A stretch of DNA of 64,000 bases, from the NCBI GenBank assembly GCA_000237975.1, contig CP003179.1:1116001-1180000 (forward strand), given 5' to 3'. How positions within the stretch are numbered: the stretch's first letter is position 1; each line of letters begins with the position of its first letter. Source of the DNA: Sulfobacillus acidophilus DSM 10332 (GTDB taxonomy: Bacteria > Bacillota > Sulfobacillia > Sulfobacillales > Sulfobacillaceae). Of the stretch, positions 39,583 through 48,576 are shown in pieces. The translations under genes were made by a program, and so were the position numbers. The notes below the pieces were generated by a model. That model saw only the letters and a program-made list of their open reading frames with translations. It was not told where the DNA came from and searched no databases.

Positions 39583-40935
39583 ATGATCTCGTGGCGTCGG
39601 CGATCTGTCTACTGGACGGAACAACGATTGCGGCGTACCCAATGGACCTTTTGGGGTATTTTAGCCGTGGTCCTTGTCGGCATCAGTGGATGGCTGGTTC
39701 AAATGACCAGCATGATGTGGACGTGGCCGGCCCAAATTCCGGCCCAGGCCACGGCAGCGTTGCAGACGACGCTGGTGCGTTGGTTTGAAGGGGGCGGCAT
39801 CGCCGCCTGGGAACGGCATGGCATCCCGGCGTGGACGCCGTTGTCCTTCAACGCGCGGCGCGTGGTCATTCCGGCGATTTCTCTTCAATCAGCGATGGCG
39901 TCCACCATGCCCAATATGTCATCCCTGTCGAACCTGTCGGGGATGTCCAGCCCCCCGTTAGTGACCTCGAAGAACGGGATGACGGGCCGGGCGATCTCGT
40001 CCTCGGTCATGCCCACGATGTCGTCGCGGACGCCGCCCCCGTTGAGTCATAGGCCCATGCCCGCACCATCCCCGATTGAATGGCAGGCAGTTCCTCCGGT
40101 TCCGCCGATTTTTCAGGGATGGTGGACAGGATCGTGGCCGCAAAACCACGGCTCGGTCACCGCATGGCTCCGCCGGGCCTGGACGACACACCGCCCCCAA
40201 ACGTGGGTCACCGGTCGGCAAGTCGGCATCGCCTGGCCTATTCGGGTTCACGGACGCTGGCAGGTGTATCTGGCGCAAACTTCCTTGCGCCCGTGGGTCG
40301 TAGCCGCGAACGCCAATAATCGCTTTCTGTTTTGGTATACCGCGGGAGAGTTTGCGACCGTCGCGGTCATTTTGGCTTTCCTCTATTGGGGCATTGAGCG
40401 ATGGGTCATTCGCCCCATTCGCTGGCAGGCCCAGCGCGATTTGATGACCAGTCTCTACAACCAAATCACGTTTTGGGAATTGGCGGAACAATTGGCCGCC
40501 CGCGCGGCTGCTACACACACGCCCTTAAGTGTCTTAGCCCTCGACATGGATCGGTTTAAATCGGTCAACGATACCTACGGCCATCAAGTCGGGGATCTGG
40601 CGCTAAAAACCTTGGCCGAAGCCATTTTAACCAATATTCGCGAATCGGATTTACCGGGGCGGATTGGGGGCGAAGAGTTTGCGGTCGTGTTGCCGCAGAC
40701 CGCCTGGCGCGATGCGAAGATTGTCGCCGAGCGGATTCGTGTGACGTTGGAAAATACCCCGGTGGATCCGATTACGCATCCATTAACTGTGAGCATCGGA
40801 GTTAGCGCGTTGGGCGAAGGCGAGGACGTGCGCAGTTTGATGAAACGGGCTGACCAAGCCTTGTATCAAGCCAAAGATCAAGGCCGCAACCGCGTCGTGG
40901 TCATTTCGCCGCCCGCCGTATCCGAAATGGCTTAA
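39583..40935 (+). CDS. Membrane diguanylate cyclase (GGDEF)
   Basis: 450 residues. Two membrane helices (residues about 22-45 and 250-270) enclose a periplasm-side sensor region rich in Pro/Met/Ser. A C-terminal GGDEF domain holds the DMDRFKSVNDTYGH motif near 327 and active-site GGEEF at 362-366. The inhibitory I-site RxxD is present as RESD at 353-356, five residues before GGEEF. It makes c-di-GMP, with product feedback. It lies two genes upstream of an EAL protein and the pilus genes, so it probably controls them. Confidence 0.9.
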   Translation: MISWRRRSVYWTEQRLRRTQWTFWGILAVVLVGISGWLVQMTSMMWTWPAQIPAQATAALQTTLVRWFEGGGIAAWERHGIPAWTPLSFNARRVVIPAISLQSAMASTMPNMSSLSNLSGMSSPPLVTSKNGMTGRAISSSVMPTMSSRTPPPLSHRPMPAPSPIEWQAVPPVPPIFQGWWTGSWPQNHGSVTAWLRRAWTTHRPQTWVTGRQVGIAWPIRVHGRWQVYLAQTSLRPWVVAANANNRFLFWYTAGEFATVAVILAFLYWGIERWVIRPIRWQAQRDLMTSLYNQITFWELAEQLAARAAATHTPLSVLALDMDRFKSVNDTYGHQVGDLALKTLAEAILTNIRESDLPGRIGGEEFAVVLPQTAWRDAKIVAERIRVTLENTPVDPITHPLTVSIGVSALGEGEDVRSLMKRADQALYQAKDQGRNRVVVISPPAVSEMA

Positions 40936-40948
40936 GGGGGGCGACATA

Positions 40949-41602
40949 ATGCCCGGTACATCCTCGCGAGCTCGTCGATGGACGCGGATTGGTGAATGGG
41001 TGGGGGCAGGGGTGATTGCCTATGGATTTCTTCACGCCGCCCTCGTGACGGGCATTGACGGGCGGACTATCGCGATGCTCGCAGATCGTCCAGCCTATCT
41101 CAACGCGATAATTTATCTCATTTGGCAAGGCTTGGCTTTGAGGGGATGGGTTTACGGTCACTGGCATTCTCGCGCTGTCGCGGCTCCCATTGGGGGCATC
41201 GGCGTGGCCTTAGTGGATACGGGCTTTTATTTGGTGGCGAACTGGATTGTGGGGCCTCTGCATCCGTGGCGGTGGGGGCCAACGGTGTCGCTCCTGGGGA
41301 ATGATCTGGTGATCCTGGGCATGGTGGTAACCGCCGGATGGGGGATCTGGGCCTTTCGGACGTTGGGGCGCGAATTTAGTGTGACGCCTGTTCCGCCTAC
41401 ACACCGGGTGACAACGGGGCCTTATCGCTGGGTTGCACATCCTATCTATACTGCGTATGCGGTGCAAAACGGCTTCATGGTGGTGTGTTATCCCTCGTGG
41501 GGGAGTCTGGGGCTGTATGCCCTGTGGTTGGGCCTCGTGGGATGGCGAATCCGGTGGGAAAATCGCATTCTACAATCGATCACGAAGGAGCGAACGGCAT
41601 GA
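40949..41602 (+). CDS. ICMT/PEMT-like membrane methyltransferase
   Basis: 217 residues with about five membrane segments. The C-terminal pattern TTGPYRWVAHPIYTAYAV, then RWENRILQ, fits the isoprenylcysteine/phospholipid methyltransferase family (GPYr.vRHP.Y.. and E..L). It would methylate a lipid or lipid-linked substrate using SAM. Between the GGDEF and EAL genes, it could modify pilus or membrane components. It overlaps the EAL gene by four bases. Confidence 0.7.
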   Translation: MPGTSSRARRWTRIGEWVGAGVIAYGFLHAALVTGIDGRTIAMLADRPAYLNAIIYLIWQGLALRGWVYGHWHSRAVAAPIGGIGVALVDTGFYLVANWIVGPLHPWRWGPTVSLLGNDLVILGMVVTAGWGIWAFRTLGREFSVTPVPPTHRVTTGPYRWVAHPIYTAYAVQNGFMVVCYPSWGSLGLYALWLGLVGWRIRWENRILQSITKERTA

Positions 41603-42300
41603 AAATCACCTTTTGGCAACAGCCCATCTATGCCACGGCCACGCATCAGATTGTCGGGGTCGAATGGCTCACGCGGCGGGAGGGCGAGGAGACAGCGGCG
41701 GAATTGTGGCGATGGGCGGCGGAACATCACGCGATTGCGACCTTGGAACGCTGGATTCTGGACCATTTAGTCCAATGGCGGTTCGCACCGGCCGACACTG
41801 ATTCCTCATTGGTCTGGTTCATCAATTTGCATCCCCAAGGCGTTGTCCGCGAGGTGCTACAGGATATCGTGGAATGGAAGGATCGGCAACACCGTTTGGC
41901 TCCTGTCGTGTGGGAATTGTTGGAAAGTGACGGATGGACCCCCGACGTGATTACGCGCCTGACCCAAGCGCATAGTGTCCTCGCGCTCGATGATTGGGGC
42001 AACCATCGGGATACGACGAATCGATTAGTAACATGGCCGGTCCAATGGGTGAAACTCGATGCCCGTTTAGTGCAGCAATTGCCCCATCCCGCGATGCGGC
42101 AATGGGTGGAAACCCTGCATACCTATCATATGCACCAGCACAAATATCTTGTCGCGGAAGGCGTGGAAACGCCCGAACAATGGCAGATTGTGCAACAATT
42201 GGGGATTCCCTATTGCCAAGGCTTTGCGCTCGCAATGCCCCAGCCCTTTCGGACGGTCGAGTGGCCGGACCCCTCTGCTAATGTTCTGATGGTTGATTAA
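41599..42300 (+). CDS. EAL-like domain protein, partly degenerate
   Basis: 233 residues, a stand-alone EAL domain. Conserved positions are present as EWLTR (E of EAL), INLHP (N), WELLE (E), DDWGNHRD in place of the usual DDFGxG, KLD (K) and EGVET (E). Because the DDFG loop is altered, it may be a c-di-GMP sensor rather than an active enzyme. It is coupled to the preceding gene and immediately upstream of the pilus ATPases. Confidence 0.7.
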   Translation: MKITFWQQPIYATATHQIVGVEWLTRREGEETAAELWRWAAEHHAIATLERWILDHLVQWRFAPADTDSSLVWFINLHPQGVVREVLQDIVEWKDRQHRLAPVVWELLESDGWTPDVITRLTQAHSVLALDDWGNHRDTTNRLVTWPVQWVKLDARLVQQLPHPAMRQWVETLHTYHMHQHKYLVAEGVETPEQWQIVQQLGIPYCQGFALAMPQPFRTVEWPDPSANVLMVD

Positions 42301-42346
42301 TCGCAGGAATGCTCGTTGAGATCTCAAATTAAAGGAGTCGGACCGT

Positions 42347-43750
42347 ATGGCTTGGCATGTCCTGATTGCCATTGATGCCGAACAGAACGCCGATTTCGTG
42401 ACGTGGGCCGAACGGTATCGCACGGACGGCGTGCTCAGTATTCAAACGGCATCCTCAGCCCCCGAAGTTATAACCCAGTTAAATCACCTCACGGGGGCCG
42501 TTGTTATCCTGGCGTCCTCGGCCCTGCCGGAGTTAACTCAATGGGCCAAAACCTGGGTCGCGATGGGCAAAGCCCGGTCGGATCCGACACGCTGTGTCGT
42601 CTTAGCGGATGGCACACCGGACGGGGTTCCGGGACCATTAGGGAGTTTAGCGGACATTCCCGAATTTTTGGCCTGGGCCACAGTGGTCGAAGGCACGGTG
42701 CCCCCGGATAACCCGCAAATCGTAGAATATGATTTTGATCAATTGGCCCGGCTGGTCTTATCTCCGGGGAACGGGCCAGAAACCCTGTCATCCTCGGCCC
42801 CGCCCCTTGAACCGCCCACGACAAAATCCCCCGCCCCGTCGCCTTCTCGGTTAGGGTGGTTCCGATCTCGGAAGTCCCAGCAGCCCATCGCGAACTCGGC
42901 TCAAAAATCGGTCCCGTCCGTGACAGAGCGGCCCCGATCTCCCCGCCCATCCCCGCGGCAGATCGCCAGTCAACGGCCTCCGGAATTGCTGGTGGTCATG
43001 GGCGGAAAGGGCGGAGTGGGCAAAACCTTTTTGACCGCGAGTCTGATTGGGTCGGCGGCTCAACAATGGGGCGGTGTAGTTGGGTTGGATATGGATTATT
43101 TCAAACCCAATTTGGCGCTGTATTTTTGGCCGGAAACGGACCAAGGACCGGATTTGGGCGAACTCTTCCAACAATGGGAGATCGCGCAATCCTCGGGGGT
43201 CACGACCGCCGACGCGCAACGGCGGTTGGTCGAACAATGGTTGGCTCACATCCCTCGCCTGGCCCAGGGCATGACCATTGTTCCCGGCCCTCACCGGGAC
43301 ACCGCCGGGGCCTTATTGCCCCCGATGGGGATGCCCGATACCTTGCTCACATGGGCCTTAGAACGGCGGGAGGCGACGGTCATTGTGGACACGGCCCCGA
43401 CGTTAGACGAAGCGGCCCTGCAAGCGGCGCGGTTGGCGGAAAAACGGGGACGGATTCTCCTCGTCACTACCCCGGAATGGGACGCCTTGCTAGAAACTGA
43501 CCGCATTGGTCGCCAACTCCGGGATTATTGGGGCATCGCCCCTGACTGTATGGGGGTCGTGGTGAATTATCGCGCTCAAAAAGGGGGGGTCAGCTTAGAT
43601 GACATTCGGGGAACGCATTTAGCGTCGTGGCCGGTCTGGGGGGTCATCCCGTATGTGCCACGGATTGCCCAGGTCGCCCTCACTCGGCATCATCCCCCGG
43701 CCTTGGAGCGCGACCGGGCGATCCAGAATTTATGGCGAGTGTTACTTTAA
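42347..43750 (+). CDS. TadZ/CpaE-like pilus localisation ATPase
   Basis: 467 residues. An N-terminal receiver-like domain (to about 150) and a Pro/Ser-rich linker precede a MinD/ParA-type ATPase with deviant Walker A GGKGGVGKT (about 219-227), the LDMDYFKPNLAL strand and VIVDTAPTLDEAAL (Walker B). CpaE/TadZ positions the Tad secretion machine at the pole. The next gene, CpaF, supports this. AAAGGAG is upstream. Confidence 0.85.
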   Translation: MAWHVLIAIDAEQNADFVTWAERYRTDGVLSIQTASSAPEVITQLNHLTGAVVILASSALPELTQWAKTWVAMGKARSDPTRCVVLADGTPDGVPGPLGSLADIPEFLAWATVVEGTVPPDNPQIVEYDFDQLARLVLSPGNGPETLSSSAPPLEPPTTKSPAPSPSRLGWFRSRKSQQPIANSAQKSVPSVTERPRSPRPSPRQIASQRPPELLVVMGGKGGVGKTFLTASLIGSAAQQWGGVVGLDMDYFKPNLALYFWPETDQGPDLGELFQQWEIAQSSGVTTADAQRRLVEQWLAHIPRLAQGMTIVPGPHRDTAGALLPPMGMPDTLLTWALERREATVIVDTAPTLDEAALQAARLAEKRGRILLVTTPEWDALLETDRIGRQLRDYWGIAPDCMGVVVNYRAQKGGVSLDDIRGTHLASWPVWGVIPYVPRIAQVALTRHHPPALERDRAIQNLWRVLL

Positions 43751-43770
43751 TTTTATAAGGAGGGATTCGG

Positions 43771-45054
43771 ATGTCGAATCGGGATGCGTTGTATTCCTAT
43801 GTCGAATCGAGTCAAGCGGTGGGGGCGCTCCGTCGCCCTCGCGTGGCTCCGTCCAGTTTGGAAGATCAATTATGGAAATGGTTGCAGGAACACAAATCCG
43901 ACGTGTTAACCCATCGGGAATCCTTGCCGATGGATGTGGTGCGGGAAGCGGTCATCCAAGGGATTGCGACGCTGAACGCCAGTCCCGATCAACGCCAATG
44001 GCTGTTGCAACGGGTGCTCAATCGGTTGTTAGGCGCCGGGATTTTGGAACCGTGGATGCAAGATCCCGCTATTACGGAAATTATGATGACCGGGACGAAA
44101 ATTCGGATTGAACGAGACGGGCGGTACGAAACGGTCCATAAACTCTCCAGTGCCACCGAAGCCATCCAATTGGCGGATTTTCTGTGCTCTCGGGCTGACG
44201 CCCGCTATCAACCCACCATACCGTACCAAACGCTCATTTGGCCGTCGAATGGCGCTCGCATGAACGTGGTGCATCACTATTACACCGGCAACGATGGCCC
44301 GGTCATTACCATTCGGAAGCGCAACCAAACCGCCCAGTTGGATATCCAAGATCTCATTGACCGGGGCATGTTGAACGAAGAGATGGCGGAATGGCTGATC
44401 CAGGTGCTCCGAGCGAAGGCCAACGCCATTCTCGCCGGGCCGACGGGAACGGGAAAAACGACCGTCCTGCGAGCGCTGGCCCAAGCGGCCATTCCCCGGT
44501 TTGAACGGGTCATTACCATCGAAGACATTGACGAACTGCAAATGACGGATGCGTTTGAGGATTGTGTCAGTCTGGTCGGCAGTGACAAGGCCGACAACGA
44601 ATTGGGGATTGAAGTCTCCATTCACCAACTGTTTCTTAATGCCCTGCGGATGCGCCCGGACCGGATTATCATCGGGGAGGTGCGGGGCAAAGAAGCGAAA
44701 GACGTGTTGGAAGTGGGCGTCACCGAAGCCGGAGGCATGTTGCTCACCGTTCACCTAAAAAACCCGTCCGAACTCTTTATGCGGATTCAATGGATGCTGT
44801 TAGACGGCGGGTACACCTTTCCCGTGGATTATGTGCGGGAACAAGTGATATCTGCGTTTGATCTGGTGATTCAAATTGCTCGGCCCGCCGATGCCAACGG
44901 ACAACTCCACCGGCGGATTGTGGAAATTTCCGAACTCACCGAGGACAAACAGATCCGACCGATTTTTCAGTGGACAGGCGCGGATTGGGAACAAGTCAAT
45001 GCCCCGACCGACAAAATTCAACGGCTCTTTCGGCAATATGGGACCTTGCGATAA
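43771..45054 (+). CDS. CpaF/TadA secretion ATPase
   Basis: 427 residues of a type II/IV secretion ATPase, TadA/CpaF subfamily. Walker A GPTGTGKTT is near residue 223, the Asp box ITIEDIDELQM near 250, Walker B PDRIIIGEVRG near 300 and the His box ITEAGGMLLTVH-type near 318. It hydrolyses ATP in the cytoplasm to drive Flp/Tad pilus assembly or retraction. AAGGAGGG precedes it. Confidence 0.92.
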   Translation: MSNRDALYSYVESSQAVGALRRPRVAPSSLEDQLWKWLQEHKSDVLTHRESLPMDVVREAVIQGIATLNASPDQRQWLLQRVLNRLLGAGILEPWMQDPAITEIMMTGTKIRIERDGRYETVHKLSSATEAIQLADFLCSRADARYQPTIPYQTLIWPSNGARMNVVHHYYTGNDGPVITIRKRNQTAQLDIQDLIDRGMLNEEMAEWLIQVLRAKANAILAGPTGTGKTTVLRALAQAAIPRFERVITIEDIDELQMTDAFEDCVSLVGSDKADNELGIEVSIHQLFLNALRMRPDRIIIGEVRGKEAKDVLEVGVTEAGGMLLTVHLKNPSELFMRIQWMLLDGGYTFPVDYVREQVISAFDLVIQIARPADANGQLHRRIVEISELTEDKQIRPIFQWTGADWEQVNAPTDKIQRLFRQYGTLR

Positions 45055-45075
45055 GGGGCCAAGGAGGACGGACAC

Positions 45076-45981
45076 ATGGCATCTGTGGTAGGGGCCATCA
45101 TCCTGGCCCTTAGCTTGGGGCTTTTCGGATGGTCGGTGGGGGAAACCGTGGGTCTTCGGGGAGGAGTCCGGTGGATTCCCCCTCAACCGGCGATGTCCGA
45201 CACTCAATGGGATATTGGCCCCACCTTGTCTCCGGGCGTGTGGACGGCTCTTTGGGCGGGGAGCATCGGCCTTACGGCAATTCTGGTTTGGCGATGGACC
45301 GGCAACGTCCCGATGACGATGTTGTACGGGTGGGCCGGACAAAGCATTCCGGGAGCCATCCTGACCACCATGCGACGGCGGCGGTTGCGGGTGTTGGATA
45401 CCCAAGCGTATGTGATGGCGAATAGCCTCCGCACGTTGTTGCCGGTCGCCAACAACTTGGAACACGCGGTGCAATTGTTGGTCTCGAATCTGGATGCCCC
45501 CCTGCGCCCGCTGGTGACGCGGGCGTTAGCCAGCGAAGCGGAGCAAAGCGGGCAAATGGTGGAACAACTCCGCCAAGCCGGGCGAGCGTTGGGCTTAGCG
45601 GACCTGGAACTCATGGCGGATATTTTGCAACAAATCCGATCCCAAACCTATCATGCCCTGCCGTTGCTCACGCGCCTGGTGGAATTGTGGGGGGAACGCT
45701 TGCAGCAAGAGGCGCGGCGGGCCGGAAAAATTACGGGCAGTTTCCGCTTGGCGTCTGCGTTGCTCCTGGTGTCCATCGGGGTGCAACTGGGATGGCCGGC
45801 ACTCTCTCCCAGTGCTCACGCCGCCTTATCGTCGATCATCGGTCAAGTGGCCGGCGGGTTCGGGGCGGGGGTCACGATGGTCGCGTGGACGGTGTATCAA
45901 CGCACACAAAATACGGCGCTGAATCCCGCAAAGGCTCCCTCCCGCAAATCGCGCCGAACTTCCCGAACCGTGTCGATTTAA
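45076..45981 (+). CDS. TadB-like inner-membrane platform protein
   Basis: 301 residues with two N-terminal and two C-terminal membrane segments around a cytoplasmic helical T2SSF-type region (LRTLLPVANNLEHAVQLLV, then EQSGQMVEQLRQAGRALGL). It matches TadB of Tad pilus systems, the membrane platform that CpaF drives. AAGGAGG is upstream. Confidence 0.8.
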   Translation: MASVVGAIILALSLGLFGWSVGETVGLRGGVRWIPPQPAMSDTQWDIGPTLSPGVWTALWAGSIGLTAILVWRWTGNVPMTMLYGWAGQSIPGAILTTMRRRRLRVLDTQAYVMANSLRTLLPVANNLEHAVQLLVSNLDAPLRPLVTRALASEAEQSGQMVEQLRQAGRALGLADLELMADILQQIRSQTYHALPLLTRLVELWGERLQQEARRAGKITGSFRLASALLLVSIGVQLGWPALSPSAHAALSSIIGQVAGGFGAGVTMVAWTVYQRTQNTALNPAKAPSRKSRRTSRTVSI

Positions 45982-46005
45982 CACAAAGTGGAAGAGGGTG
46001 GAACT

Positions 46006-46383
46006 ATGTGGGCGTCCTATATCCAAGCGTGGAAACACTATGCCGTTTTTGAGGGCCGGGTAGATCGCAAGACTTTTTGGGAATTTTTTCTGATCACCAG
46101 TCTCGTGAAGATGGTGGCTTGGGTCTGGAGTATTAAGCTGTTCATGCTTTATGCGCTGGTGTCGCTGTTTCCGCAAATGGGGATGGAGATTCGGCGGCTG
46201 CACGACACCAATCGATCCGGGTGGTGGCTCCTCATCGATCTCGTACCGTTGGCGGGCATTATCGCCTTGATTGTGTGGTGGGCACAACCGGGGATGACGG
46301 GGGCGAATCGCTATGGCCCGCCGCCTACCCCAGGTGGACTGTTATCTTCCGACGTGGCTCCGTCGTTGCCACCGGAAATTTAG
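46006..46383 (+). CDS. DUF805 membrane protein
   Basis: 125 residues: MWASYIQAWKHYAVFEGRVD RKTFWEF... is the DUF805 start (W....F.G..sRk.FW.f.l), and RRLHDTNRSGWWLLIDLVPL is its conserved RLhDt..SGWw motif. There are about three membrane helices. DUF805 proteins have no known enzyme activity. It lies between tadB and tadC, an uncommon place. Confidence 0.85.
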   Translation: MWASYIQAWKHYAVFEGRVDRKTFWEFFLITSLVKMVAWVWSIKLFMLYALVSLFPQMGMEIRRLHDTNRSGWWLLIDLVPLAGIIALIVWWAQPGMTGANRYGPPPTPGGLLSSDVAPSLPPEI

Positions 46384-46393
46384 GGAGGGTGTC

Positions 46394-47212
46394 ATGACCG
46401 CGTTAGATCTCTTGGGTCATATCAGTTTGTTGGGGGGATTGGCCGCCGCCGGCTGGTGGGCGGCCCCCCGCCCCCGGCCCCGATCCTGGTGGGCATCGCA
46501 AGGGGATGCCCGATATCGTCAGGCGTTGCAGTGGCTTTGGCAACGCCTGACCGCGCAAGCAACCCGGCAAGCGGCCGAGGTGATGGGGCTGAATGGCCCT
46601 CGGCTCATCGGTCTATTATTGGGAGGCGGCGTCTTCGCCTTTTTGTGGCTCGTGGGATTATTTCGGGTGGCGTGGCCGCTGGCTCTCGGCATCGTCGGCG
46701 TCGGAGTGCTGCTGATTCCCAATCGGTGGATAGCCCGTCGCTATGCTCGGTGGCAAACTCGCCTCGCGGCCGGGCTGTCGGGGTTGGCAAATCGTCTGAT
46801 GATTTTATTTGACTTAGGACGCCCGTTGTTAGGGGCGCTGAAACAAGCCGCCCCGCAAACGCCGTCGCCTCTGAAAAACGAACTCTACCGGGTCATTGCC
46901 CGATTAGAAGAAGGATGGCCGGTCGATCAAGCGTTGCAGGGGATGGACGCTCGGGCGCATCGCATGGAAGTGACCACGTTTGCCACCACCTTGTCCTTAA
47001 GTACCGGACGTCGGTTGACGAGCGAGACGTTGGTTCCGCTGACCACGATGCTGGCTAGTCAACACCTGCAAACCCAAGAGCAACTCACCGGATCCGCAGA
47101 ACAAGTGGCGTCCACCATTCCCATCTTAGCCTTTTTCGGCTTGATGATTGTGGGCCTCACCATTTTACTCATCCAATCGTTCAGCGGCTTCGGGGGTCTT
47201 AGCGGGTTATAA
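46394..47212 (+). CDS. TadC-like inner-membrane platform protein
   Basis: 272 residues with paired membrane helices near residues 75-115 and 240-262, and a T2SSF-like cytoplasmic segment (LANRLMILFDLGRPLLGAL, then FATTLSLSTGRRLTSET). TadC is the second platform protein of Tad pili. AGGGAGGG precedes ATG 46394. Only nine bases after its stop the promoter of RNA element 4 begins. Confidence 0.75.
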   Translation: MTALDLLGHISLLGGLAAAGWWAAPRPRPRSWWASQGDARYRQALQWLWQRLTAQATRQAAEVMGLNGPRLIGLLLGGGVFAFLWLVGLFRVAWPLALGIVGVGVLLIPNRWIARRYARWQTRLAAGLSGLANRLMILFDLGRPLLGALKQAAPQTPSPLKNELYRVIARLEEGWPVDQALQGMDARAHRMEVTTFATTLSLSTGRRLTSETLVPLTTMLASQHLQTQEQLTGSAEQVASTIPILAFFGLMIVGLTILLIQSFSGFGGLSGL

Positions 47213-47220
47213 GGTGTTTG

Positions 47221-47366
47221 TTGACAGTCCGTTTAGGACGCGAGTACAATAGAGGCAGGTTTTGGGATCGAAACCCGTTCTTTCGTTTTGCGTTGCTCGG
47301 GGAAAACGACTGAAAATCTGCATCGCAAAAATTCCGGTGACCGTTGGGGTCATCGGAATTTTTTTG
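47221..47366 (+). ncRNA. Repeated RNA element, copy 4
   Basis: The promoter is TTGACA (47221-47226), 18 bp, TACAAT (47245-47250). The hairpin is GGTTT/AAACC (47258-47275). TTTTG at 47286 is 27 nt before the conserved block 47313-47334. The block runs straight into a strong terminator: ATTCCG.TGACC pairs with GGTCAtCGGAAT and seven T residues follow (to 47366). This defines a discrete transcript of roughly 110 nt. TTTTGCG at 47286 is also complementary to CGCAAAA of the core. Confidence 0.85.
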
Positions 47367-47395
47367 TTGGCTTTTGTATAAGGAAGGGATTCGTT

Positions 47396-47545
47396 ATGCC
47401 CCGTAGAAGGTCACTCCGAATTGGTTCGGTCGTGAGTCAGGCCCCGTTTATCCTGGGAGGGTTAATTCTCCTCGCCGTGATGGGATTGATCCAACCCCCG
47501 ATGCCGCCGCACTGGATTGCGCCGGGTCCGATCCTCATCGCATGA
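47396..47545 (+). CDS. Small single-TM protein
   Basis: 49 residues with a basic N-terminus (MPRRRSLRIG) and one membrane helix (APFILGGLILLAVMGLI). AAGGAAGGG precedes it. It is the first gene after RNA element 4 and may be a small pilus accessory. Confidence 0.5.
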   Translation: MPRRRSLRIGSVVSQAPFILGGLILLAVMGLIQPPMPPHWIAPGPILIA

Positions 47546-47550
47546 TGCCC

Positions 47551-47583
47551 ATCCCGCGTCAAAATACGCGGGGTGTTTTTTTG
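47551..47583 (+). terminator. Intrinsic terminator
   Basis: CCCGCGT and ACGCGGG pair around AAAAT and are followed by GTG and seven T residues. It separates the 49-residue gene from the following ones. Confidence 0.85.
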
Positions 47584-47595
47584 AGGTGGTTCATT

Positions 47596-47787
47596 ATGGC
47601 AGGGTATCAAATCGGTCTCATCACCCGCCACGGACAGGACGAACAAATTACCGTTCCCGTCGGCCCGTCCGATGGCGTCGATGTCCACGAATGGCTCCGT
47701 CGTCATTACCCCGATGCCGATTGGCGGACCTGGCGGCCCTTATATGGCGTCACACAAACCGCGCAGGGCGCATGGAGCGGGGATTAA
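47596..47787 (+). CDS. Hypothetical small protein
   Basis: 63 residues, beginning MAGYQIGLITRHGQDEQITV, beta-rich N-terminus, Trp-rich end. GAGGTGG lies before the ATG. No family is recognised. Confidence 0.5.
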   Translation: MAGYQIGLITRHGQDEQITVPVGPSDGVDVHEWLRRHYPDADWRTWRPLYGVTQTAQGAWSGD

Positions 47788-47808
47788 CTCCGGGAGGAGG
47801 CGGGAAAA

Positions 47809-48126
47809 GTGAATTTGTCGATTTGGTTAAAGCGGTCATTATGGCTTGGCATGCTGTTGTTGTGGTGGCTGATGGGCGTGGTGTTTGGGATGACCTGGAC
47901 TCAAGTGGGTCAATGGGCGGTCATCCATCATGCCGTATTATCGTTTGTCAACCACGTGCTCATCAGTCTGGTGCTGCTGATGTTCCAGCCATCGTCGTCC
48001 ATTTGGGCTAACGTTTTGGCGATAGGACTCGCCATCGAGCTCGGCTTCATGGCACTCTTCTTTGCCGTGGAGTTCCGAGAGGTTTTGCGGTCTGTTTGGC
48101 GATTTGTCCGACCGTCCCGGTCGTAA
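47809..48126 (+). CDS. Polytopic membrane protein
   Basis: 105 residues with about three membrane helices (LWLGMLLLWWLMGVVFGM, LSFVNHVLISLVLLMF and VLAIGLAIELGFMALFFAV). GGGAGGAGG precedes GTG 47809. No family is recognised; it lies in the pilus region. Confidence 0.55.
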   Translation: MNLSIWLKRSLWLGMLLLWWLMGVVFGMTWTQVGQWAVIHHAVLSFVNHVLISLVLLMFQPSSSIWANVLAIGLAIELGFMALFFAVEFREVLRSVWRFVRPSRS

Positions 48127-48138
48127 AGGAGGATTTCA

Positions 48139-48384
48139 ATGCCCCCTCGAACTCTCAAAAAATCCCCCCACGACATCTTGCGTCATGCGGTCGAGGACCA
48201 TTGCGCCAATGCGTCCACCACGAAGCGCAATGGCATCCCGGTGTGTTTTGTGTATGAGGATCAGCCCTGCCGGATTCTGACGGGTCAAGCCTGTCCGTGG
48301 TGGACACAAGCGGTCTGGCCCGCGTTGCCCGATGCCGTGCGACAGGCGGTGCCGCAACATCCAGAAACGATGTCCGTATCCTAG
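48139..48384 (+). CDS. Hypothetical small protein
   Basis: 81 residues with three Cys (CANAST, VCFVYED, CPWW-type positions) but no clear zinc site. AAAGGAGG is well placed. It is followed 15 bases later by a zinc-ribbon ORF. Confidence 0.5.
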   Translation: MPPRTLKKSPHDILRHAVEDHCANASTTKRNGIPVCFVYEDQPCRILTGQACPWWTQAVWPALPDAVRQAVPQHPETMSVS

Positions 48385-48399
48385 CCGAGGAGGAACAAT

Positions 48400-48576
48400 A
48401 TGCAGTTACCCGAAATTGCCTGTGCGCACTGCGCCTTTAGCGTGCTCTTGCATTTTCCAAAGGATCTCGTCGAATGCCATCGCTTCCCTCCGACCGGCGG
48501 CAACACCTTCCCTCAATTATTACGGCAAAATTGGTGCACCGAGTTTCAGCCTCGGCCTCAATCTCCGACGTCATGA
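48400..48576 (+). CDS. Tiny Cys-rich protein coupled to next gene
   Basis: 58 residues: ACAHC near residue 8, VECHRF near 25 and NWCTEF near 46, a possible zinc site. GAGGAGG precedes ATG 48400. TGA 48574-48576 overlaps ATG 48573 of the next gene, so they are translated together. Confidence 0.5.
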   Translation: MQLPEIACAHCAFSVLLHFPKDLVECHRFPPTGGNTFPQLLRQNWCTEFQPRPQSPTS

